A stretch of 64,000 nucleotides of DNA from Pistricoccus aurantiacus (lineage in GTDB: Bacteria > Pseudomonadota > Gammaproteobacteria > Pseudomonadales > Halomonadaceae), in NCBI RefSeq assembly GCF_042682565.1, contig NZ_JBHUIC010000003.1; one strand, written 5' to 3'. The position numbers and the translations under genes were made by a program. Of the stretch, positions 59,112 to 64,000 are shown one piece after another. The notes beneath the pieces were generated by a model. That model saw nothing but the letters and a program-made list of their open reading frames with translations. It had not been told where the DNA came from and made no database searches. How positions within the stretch are numbered: the stretch's first letter is position 1; each line of letters begins with the position of its first letter.

Positions 59112-60386
59112 ATGACACTTTCCTGCTTCGACCTCGGCGAGCGCATGTTGTCCGTGGAAGAGGCGCTCGCGGCGCTTGATGAAATGGCGCCGCCGCCATT
59201 GGCCAGCGAACTCGTCCCCTTGGCACAGCTATGCGACCGAGTGCTGGCGGAAAATCTGCTGTCGCCTATCGACGTACCGCAGAATACCAACGCGGCCATG
59301 GACGGCATTGCCCTGAGCTGGGGCGATGACGCCGCTACCGACTACCGCCTGGTCGGCACATCGCTGGCGGGACATGGCTTCTCCGATAAAGTGCCGCCGC
59401 AGGCAGCGATCGCCATCACCACCGGCGCGCCGCTGCCCCGAGGGGCGGATACGGTCATCATGCGCGAGCAGCTGCGTGAATACGAAGACGCGGCGGGCAA
59501 CCGCCGAGTCATTATCGAGCATGCGAAAAGTGTCAAGACCGGCCAACACGTGCGTCAGGCCGGCGAGGATCTCGAGCGTGGCGAACTCGCCTTGTCCGCG
59601 GGCACGCGGCTGGGCCCGCAGCACCTGGGGCTACTGGCTTCTCTCGGCGTGGCCAAGGTTCCCGTACATCGTCGCCCGCGGGTGGCAATCTTTTCCACCG
59701 GTGATGAAGTCACCGCTCCCGGCGAGCCGTTGCCCGCCGCGGGCATCTTCGATGCCAATCGATTTTCCTTGCATGGCTTATTGAATCGTCTGGGCTGCGA
59801 GGTTATCGATCTAGGCATTCTGGCGGATGACCCCCAACGCATGATGAAAGCGCTGAGCGCCGCAGCGAATTCGCCGGAAACCGCAGTGGACATGGTGCTT
59901 ACCAGCGGTGGGGTTTCCGTAGGGGACGCGGATTGGATCAAGTCGGCCCTGGAAACCATCGGTGAGCTGGGCTTCTGGCGTATCGCCATTCGGCCAGGGC
60001 GTCCTCTGGCCTTCGGTCGGCTGGGAAGCCGGCGGGTACCGTTCTTCGGCCTTCCCGGCAATCCCGTGGCGGTCATGGTGACCTTTCTTCAATTCGTTCA
60101 GCCGATGCTGCGTCGGCTGCAGGGCCAGCCGGATTGGCGCCCCGCGAGGCTCTGGGCTCTGGCGGAGGAACCTCTGAAAAGTCGCGAAGGCAGGGTGGAC
60201 TTCCTGCGCGGCATCTATCATTGCGATAAGCAAGGCAGACTTCGGGTGCGCAGTACCGGTCGCCAGGGATCGGGTATTCTTTCTTCGATGACCGCGGCCA
60301 ACTGCCTGATTGAAATCCGCGCGGATCAGACCGGCGTGGAAAAGGACCAAGTGGTAGCCTTGCAACCGTTCAACGAACTTTTTTGA
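59112..60386 (+). CDS. moeA: Molybdopterin molybdotransferase
   Basis: A 424-residue enzyme inserting molybdate into adenylylated molybdopterin. Its hallmarks are QNTNAAMDGIALSW near the N-terminus, ITTGAPLPRGADTVI, VAIFSTGDEV, TSGGVSVGDADWIKSAL and FGLPGNPVAVMVTF. The ATG at 59112 has AGGAGG at 59101-59106, so the longer frame from 58995 is rejected. Confidence 0.95.
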   Translation: MTLSCFDLGERMLSVEEALAALDEMAPPPLASELVPLAQLCDRVLAENLLSPIDVPQNTNAAMDGIALSWGDDAATDYRLVGTSLAGHGFSDKVPPQAAIAITTGAPLPRGADTVIMREQLREYEDAAGNRRVIIEHAKSVKTGQHVRQAGEDLERGELALSAGTRLGPQHLGLLASLGVAKVPVHRRPRVAIFSTGDEVTAPGEPLPAAGIFDANRFSLHGLLNRLGCEVIDLGILADDPQRMMKALSAAANSPETAVDMVLTSGGVSVGDADWIKSALETIGELGFWRIAIRPGRPLAFGRLGSRRVPFFGLPGNPVAVMVTFLQFVQPMLRRLQGQPDWRPARLWALAEEPLKSREGRVDFLRGIYHCDKQGRLRVRSTGRQGSGILSSMTAANCLIEIRADQTGVEKDQVVALQPFNELF

Positions 60387-60417
60387 TTATTATTGCGATT
60401 CAGCGAGGGTAATCGTC

Positions 60418-61212
60418 ATGAGCTTGACCCATCTCAATGCCCGCGGCGAAGCCCACATGGTGGATATCGCCGATAAACCCGAAAGCCGACGCGAGGCGTT
60501 AGCCAGCGGCTATATTCTCATGCGCCCGGAAACCCTGGCGCTGGTTAGCGAGGGCGGTTTACCCAAGGGAGACGTCCTGGCAACCGCGCGCATTGCTGGC
60601 ATTCAGGCGGCAAAACGCACCCACGAACTGATTCCTCTGTGTCATGCGTTGGCGCTATCGAAAGTCGAGATCGATTTTCATCTCAACGATGAAAAATCCT
60701 GTATCGAAGTATTCGCGCGATGTCGCCTGAACGGGCGCACCGGGGTGGAAATGGAAGCGTTGACCGCGGTGAGTGTGGCTTGTCTGACTCTTTACGATAT
60801 GTGCAAGGCGGTAGACAAGGAGATGCAGATCGGCAATATCCAGCTAGAGACCAAGCAAGGTGGTAAATCCGGTGATTACCGACGCGCCGCCGCCGATACC
60901 ATCGTCGCTGCCGCTGCTTCTTCAGGCAGGATCGGGCTGCCTCTTGGCAACGAGGTGCCGAGCGTGCACGTCAAATGCCTGGCGGAACTGCGCGAGCAGC
61001 TTGGCGTCAGTGATCTCGACGTGCCTTTCGATGATCTGCCGTCTCGAGACGTGGCAGGGCTGAAAGCGGCGCTGAAGGCGATCGATCCGCGTTTTGAACG
61101 CCTCGAGCAGCCACGTGTCCTATGTGCGATAAATCAGGTCATGGGAAACGCGGACACGCCTCTGACGGACGGCGACGAAATCGCATTCTTTCCGCCGGTG
61201 ACCGGAGGCTGA
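60418..61212 (+). CDS. MoaC-MoaD fusion: cyclic pyranopterin synthase plus small sulfur-carrier subunit
   Basis: A 264-residue single open frame. Residues 1-157 are MoaC (THLNARGEAHMVDI, ELIPLCHALALSKVEI, TGVEMEALTAVSVACLTLYD, MCKAVDKEMQIG). Residues 181-264 look like MoaD, a ubiquitin-like fold ending DGDEIAFFPPVTGG, with the C-terminal Gly-Gly that is adenylylated and thiocarboxylated. An Ala-rich linker of about 24 residues (158-180) joins them. A GTG at 60955 could start a separate MoaD, but no Shine-Dalgarno sequence lies directly before it. MoaC makes cPMP with MoaA; MoaD with MoaE forms molybdopterin synthase, whose gene follows in three bases. Confidence 0.87.
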   Translation: MSLTHLNARGEAHMVDIADKPESRREALASGYILMRPETLALVSEGGLPKGDVLATARIAGIQAAKRTHELIPLCHALALSKVEIDFHLNDEKSCIEVFARCRLNGRTGVEMEALTAVSVACLTLYDMCKAVDKEMQIGNIQLETKQGGKSGDYRRAAADTIVAAAASSGRIGLPLGNEVPSVHVKCLAELREQLGVSDLDVPFDDLPSRDVAGLKAALKAIDPRFERLEQPRVLCAINQVMGNADTPLTDGDEIAFFPPVTGG

Positions 61213-61215
61213 ACC

Positions 61216-61668
61216 ATGATTCGAGTCCAGTACGAACCCTTCGATGCGGGTCAGGAGCAGCGAGAGCTACTGGCCAGGCGCCGGGATATCGGCGCCGTGG
61301 TCAGTTTTACCGGCCTGGTGCGGGACTTCAACGAACGACCGGATGTTACCGCGCTGACCTTGGAGCATTATCCAGGCATGACCGAGCGTGCCCTCGGGGC
61401 TATCGTCGACGAGGCTCATGTCCGGTGGACGCTACAAGATGCCAGGCTTATTCATCGTGTCGGGCGACTGGAACCTGGCGATCCCATCGTGCTGGTGGTC
61501 GTTGCTAGCGCACATCGTCGGGCGGCGTTCGAAGCCTGCGACTTCATTATGGATTATCTCAAGACCCGGGCGCCTTTCTGGAAAAAAGAGCATACCGCCA
61601 GTGGCTATTATTGGGTTGCCGAAAGAGCAACGGACCAGCAGGATGCCAAGCGTTGGGAGACGTCATGA
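61216..61668 (+). CDS. moaE: Molybdopterin synthase large subunit
   Basis: A 150-residue subunit that adds sulfur from MoaD to cPMP. It contains IGAVVSFTGLVRDFN, LTLEHYPGMTERAL, IHRVGRLEPGD and DYLKTRAPFWKKEH with the conserved lysines, then GYYWVA. Its start is three bases after the moaCD stop and it overlaps moaA by ATGA. Confidence 0.96.
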   Translation: MIRVQYEPFDAGQEQRELLARRRDIGAVVSFTGLVRDFNERPDVTALTLEHYPGMTERALGAIVDEAHVRWTLQDARLIHRVGRLEPGDPIVLVVVASAHRRAAFEACDFIMDYLKTRAPFWKKEHTASGYYWVAERATDQQDAKRWETS

Positions 61669-62660
61669 ATACCAATACCCTGATCGACGATTTCGGACGA
61701 CGAGTACGCTACGTGCGTATTTCGGTCACCGACCGCTGTGATTTCCGCTGCGTCTATTGCATGAGCGAAGAGATGACCTTCTTGCCTCGGGCTCAGGTGC
61801 TGACGCTGGAAGAGCTTTCCATGGTGGCCCAGGCCTTTGTCGAGCTAGGAGTGGAAAAAATTCGCTTGACCGGCGGCGAGCCGCTGGTGCGTCGAGGAAT
61901 CGACGATCTGGTCGAAAGGATCGGCGGATTGCCCGGGCTCAAGGACTTCGCCATGACCACCAACGGTGCCGGGCTTCGCAAGCATGCCAAGGCGCTGCAC
62001 GAGGGCGGCATGGGACGACTGAATATCAGCCTGGACTCTCTCGACCCAGAGCGCTTCAAGCGTCTGACCCGCACCGGGGATCTCGCCAGAGTGATCGACG
62101 GTATTCATGCGGCTCAAGAAGCCGGTTTCGACAGAATCAAGCTCAACGCGGTGATTCTCAAGGGTCGCAATGACGACGAGGTTCTCGACCTCGTCGACTT
62201 CGCTCGTCGAAAGCATCTCGATATCAGTTTTATCGAGGAAATGCCCTTGGGAGACGTGTCCGATCATTCTCGAGCGGAAACGTTCTGTTCGAGCGACGAG
62301 GTGCATGACACCATCGCTACTCGCCATTCCCTGACGCCCACCACCACCAACACCTTGGGCCCGTCGCGTTATTATCGCATGGCGGACAGCGACAGCTTGG
62401 TAGGGTTCATTTCTCCCCATAGCCATAACTTCTGCGCCAGCTGCAATCGGGTTCGCGTCACCGCGGAAGGGCGTCTGCTGCTTTGTCTGGGCAATGAACA
62501 TTCCGTGGATTTACGTGAAGTGTTGCGCCGTTATCCCGGTGATATGCAAGCACTCAAGACACGTATTATCGATGCCATGCCGCTTAAGCCCGAGCGCCAT
62601 TACTTTACGACGGATGGTGATGTTCAGGTGGTACGCTTCATGAATATGACCGGCGGTTGA
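61665..62660 (+). CDS. moaA: GTP 3',8-cyclase (radical SAM)
   Basis: A 331-residue radical-SAM enzyme for the first step of molybdopterin synthesis. The SAM cluster motif is CDFRCVYC; the second cluster has CASCNRVRVTAEGRLLLC; the C-terminus ends in MTGG, the conserved Gly-Gly. The ATG at 61665 lies in the moaE overlap. A terminator follows 46 bases after the stop, closing the Moco run. moaB/mogA and moeB are not in the window. Confidence 0.97.
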   Translation: MNTNTLIDDFGRRVRYVRISVTDRCDFRCVYCMSEEMTFLPRAQVLTLEELSMVAQAFVELGVEKIRLTGGEPLVRRGIDDLVERIGGLPGLKDFAMTTNGAGLRKHAKALHEGGMGRLNISLDSLDPERFKRLTRTGDLARVIDGIHAAQEAGFDRIKLNAVILKGRNDDEVLDLVDFARRKHLDISFIEEMPLGDVSDHSRAETFCSSDEVHDTIATRHSLTPTTTNTLGPSRYYRMADSDSLVGFISPHSHNFCASCNRVRVTAEGRLLLCLGNEHSVDLREVLRRYPGDMQALKTRIIDAMPLKPERHYFTTDGDVQVVRFMNMTGG

Positions 62661-62705
62661 ATTATCGCTTATATTGTCTTCTTCATTACTGCGCCTCTTT
62701 TCGAT

Positions 62706-62735
62706 AAAACCTCCTTGCCCAACAAGGAGGTTTTT
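62706..62735 (+). terminator. Intrinsic terminator after moaA
   Basis: AAAACCTCCTTG pairs perfectly with CAAGGAGGTTTT around CCCAA, followed by T. Twelve base pairs; closes the molybdenum cofactor operon. Confidence 0.9.
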
Positions 62736-62757
62736 GTTGTTTATTCCATATCATTTC

Positions 62758-62800
62758 TTGCCAATCTGAATAAACTGAATATACTTTCGAGAAAAGTATA
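62758..62800 (+). promoter_or_regulatory. Promoter with overlapping palindrome before the H-NS-like gene
   Basis: TTGCCA (62758-62763), 16 bases and TATACT (62780-62785) form a sigma-70 promoter. From the -10, TATACTTT (62780-62787) and AAAGTATA (62793-62800) form a perfect inverted repeat with a five-base centre. It could be an operator, or a hairpin at the 5' end of the mRNA. The surroundings are AT-rich. Confidence 0.65.
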
Positions 62801-62838
62801 ACGGTTTTATTCTTTACCCTTGGCTATGGAGTAAGTCG

Positions 62839-63129
62839 ATGTCTTCTGAATCGCTAGAGCGTATCGCGCGTAACAAGAACGTTGCCCGTGCAGCGGCACG
62901 ACAACTCAGCATGGAACAGCTGCATAAACTTTCCGAAGTGATCGGCGAGGTTATCGAACAGAAGCAGCAGGAAGAACAGCAGCGACACGAAGAAGAGGCG
63001 ATGAAGGAGCGCAAGCTTGCGGAAATTCGTGAGGCGATTACCGACGCGGGTTTATCACTGGACGATTTGGTACCGGAGCAGCCCAAGCGTCGCCGTGGAC
63101 GTCCTCCCAAGAATGCCAGTCAATCTTGA
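62839..63129 (+). CDS. Short H-NS-family-like protein with AT-hook tail
   Basis: A 96-residue protein whose residues 20-80 look like the H-NS oligomerisation region (LSMEQLHKLSEVIGEVIEQK, then AEIREAITDAGLSLDDL). The usual H-NS DNA-binding part (with a Trp-Ser-Gly-x-Gly motif) is missing; the tail PKRRRGRPPKNASQS carries an AT-hook-like RGRP instead. GGAG precedes the ATG. It may be a nucleoid protein of its own or an antagonist that oligomerises with a full-length H-NS/MvaT. Confidence 0.8.
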   Translation: MSSESLERIARNKNVARAAARQLSMEQLHKLSEVIGEVIEQKQQEEQQRHEEEAMKERKLAEIREAITDAGLSLDDLVPEQPKRRRGRPPKNASQS

Positions 63130-63170
63130 GGCAATCAGCGATCTGACACGCTGCGAAACTGTAGACAATA

Positions 63171-63199
63171 AAAAAGGCGAACATCATGTTCGCCTTTTT
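63171..63199. terminator. Bidirectional intrinsic terminator
   Basis: AAAAAGGCGAACA pairs perfectly with TGTTCGCCTTTTT around TCA: 13 pairs with A-run and T-run on the two sides, so it can serve both the H-NS-like gene and the convergent RNase J fragment. Confidence 0.88.
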
Positions 63200-63221
63200 C
63201 TATTCAACTTGGTCCATCGAG

Positions 63222-63899
63222 TCATGGTTTTTCTATTGTATTGCTATTGAGCGTATCGGGATTGAGAGAATCTGGATCAGTTTGAGCGTTGCCCAGCGGT
63301 ACCGAGCCCGGCGCTGCAACCACGCCATCCCGCTTGATGATATAGGGCGATTGAGGATAATGGGCTTCGCGCTCAAGTGTTTCGCTTTCAAGACGAATCA
63401 TGTCTCCGTTGAGGGGAATCAATGGCGCTTCGATACCCAGGCTAACGGCGAGATCGCAATGGGCCTGCTGATGAAAAGCCTCGCCGTGTACCGGTAATAA
63501 TCGGCGAGGCTTTACCCAGCGGTACAGCGCTTCCAACTCTTCCTGAGCCGGGTGCCCTGAAGCGTGCAACTGTGGGTGTTCGTTTTCATCCGCGATAGTG
63601 ACGCCGAGCCGCAGCAGGTTTCTCTGCAGCCGTTCGATATACCGCTCATTGCCGGGAATGGCCTTGGCGGAGAAAATGACATGATCGCCCGGCATCAACT
63701 CAAAATGCTGATGCCGCCCTTGGGCTAGACGCGATAGGGCAGCTTGGGGTTCGCCCTGGCTGCCGGTGGCAATCACCAGAACCTCTTCCGGGGGTAGATA
63801 GCCCAGGTCGCTGATCGGCACAAGCGGCGGAAGATCCTCCAGATAGCCTAGTCCTCTGGCGATACCCACCATGCGTTCCATGGAGCGCCCCATCAGACT
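63222..63899 (-). pseudogene. RNase J, C-terminal half only (probably disrupted)
   Basis: The coding sequence of about 225 residues matches the second half of RNase J: GRSMERMVGIARGLGYL, VLVIATGSQGEPQAALSRLA, ELMPGDHVIFSAKAIPGNE, and LHASGHPAQEELEALYRWVK with the metal-binding histidine region. The N-terminal metallo-beta-lactamase part with its HxHxDH is missing. In frame, the homology runs out at about 63899 (Ser-Leu-Met-Gly-Arg-Ser), and a TAG at 63906-63908 lies three codons beyond, belonging to the end of a transposase frame. The gene thus looks cut in two by an insertion sequence. A 224-residue product from the ATG at 63893 could still be made. Confidence 0.75.
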
Positions 63900-63905
63900 T
63901 AGAAT

Positions 63906-64000
63906 CTATCCGTAAATAATATTCACTTTAAGCGGTACCTTCCGAAACGCGATAATGGCCGCCGCCAATTGGTTGAGGGCGCGAAAGCTGCGCGCCAGCT
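63906..64000 (-). mobile_element. Transposase C-terminus of an insertion sequence (partial)
   Basis: Thirty residues are open to the window edge: they include SFRALNQLAAAIIAFRKVPL and end VNIIYG followed by TAG. This tail is familiar from transposases, though I cannot name the IS family with certainty. The stop is only about seven bases from the point where RNase J homology starts, as expected if the IS ends right after its transposase gene. Terminal inverted repeat and target duplication cannot be confirmed because the other end is outside. Confidence 0.6.

Noticed and set aside
1..64000. tRNA or rRNA genes, an integrase or a prophage
   Set aside because: I saw no cloverleaf with CCA-type end, no rRNA signature and no integrase or phage structural protein; the only mobile DNA seen is the transposase tail at the right edge.

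Overview
The window is a continuous piece of bacterial chromosome with high G+C content, densely packed with genes that carry Shine-Dalgarno sequences and often overlap by an ATGA. Gene content (RsxABCDGE with nth, MetNIQ, PqiAB, cyanide-insensitive-type CydAB, a Lpp/OprI-type lipoprotein, a DUF3141 protein, a topA neighbourhood like that of Pseudomonas) points to a gammaproteobacterium, most likely a Halomonas-like member of the Halomonadaceae. This placement is inferred from family resemblance; no rRNA or tRNA gene is visible.

Layout. 1-2.9 kb: pqiAB (partial, minus strand) and a cation/Ca exchanger. 3.1-8.9 kb: cydABDC, a bd-type quinol oxidase with its CydDC exporter. 9-13.6 kb: adenine deaminase, then on the minus strand an AsmA-like protein, a BON lipoprotein and a cupin. 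13.9-17.9 kb: a GntR/FCD regulator, a CstA-type transporter, a small protein ending in Cys-Cys and a cysteine-free ArsA/Get3-like ATPase; this looks like a functional module. 17.9-28.6 kb (minus): aconitase, then metG-rsxABCDGE-nth-ydcF-like in one tight run. 28.8-38.2 kb: DUF421 protein, an unknown exported protein divergent from a MarR regulator with a cysteine-rich tail and two matching operators, parvulin, phospholipase D-like protein, three ABC transporter genes, a TerB-like protein and a YihY-like protein. 38.5-49.4 kb: a membrane-anchored coiled-coil protein, Mrp, Dcd, a PhaC-like DUF3141 protein, topA with two small followers, an L,D-transpeptidase, a Lpp-like lipoprotein and free-methionine-R-sulfoxide reductase.

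49.5-52.3 kb (minus): metNIQ behind a consensus promoter, a SAM-II-type riboswitch with an enlarged loop, and an intrinsic terminator. This is the clearest RNA regulatory element in the window. 52.4-57.7 kb: riboflavin synthase followed by a nucleobase salvage cluster (NCS2 permease, apt, ung, upp, uracil permease). 57.9-62.7 kb: a molybdenum cofactor operon mobA-mobB-moeA-moaCD-moaE-moaA in which moaC and moaD form one open frame. 62.8-64 kb: a short H-NS-like protein with an AT-hook tail, then an RNase J gene reduced to its C-terminal half, next to the end of a transposase gene, which suggests disruption by an insertion sequence.

The best candidates for new biology are the CstA/Cys-Cys/ArsA-like module, the long-loop SAM-II switch on metNIQ, the MoaC-MoaD fusion, and the MarR regulator with its cysteine-rich tail, paired operators and orphan exported partner.
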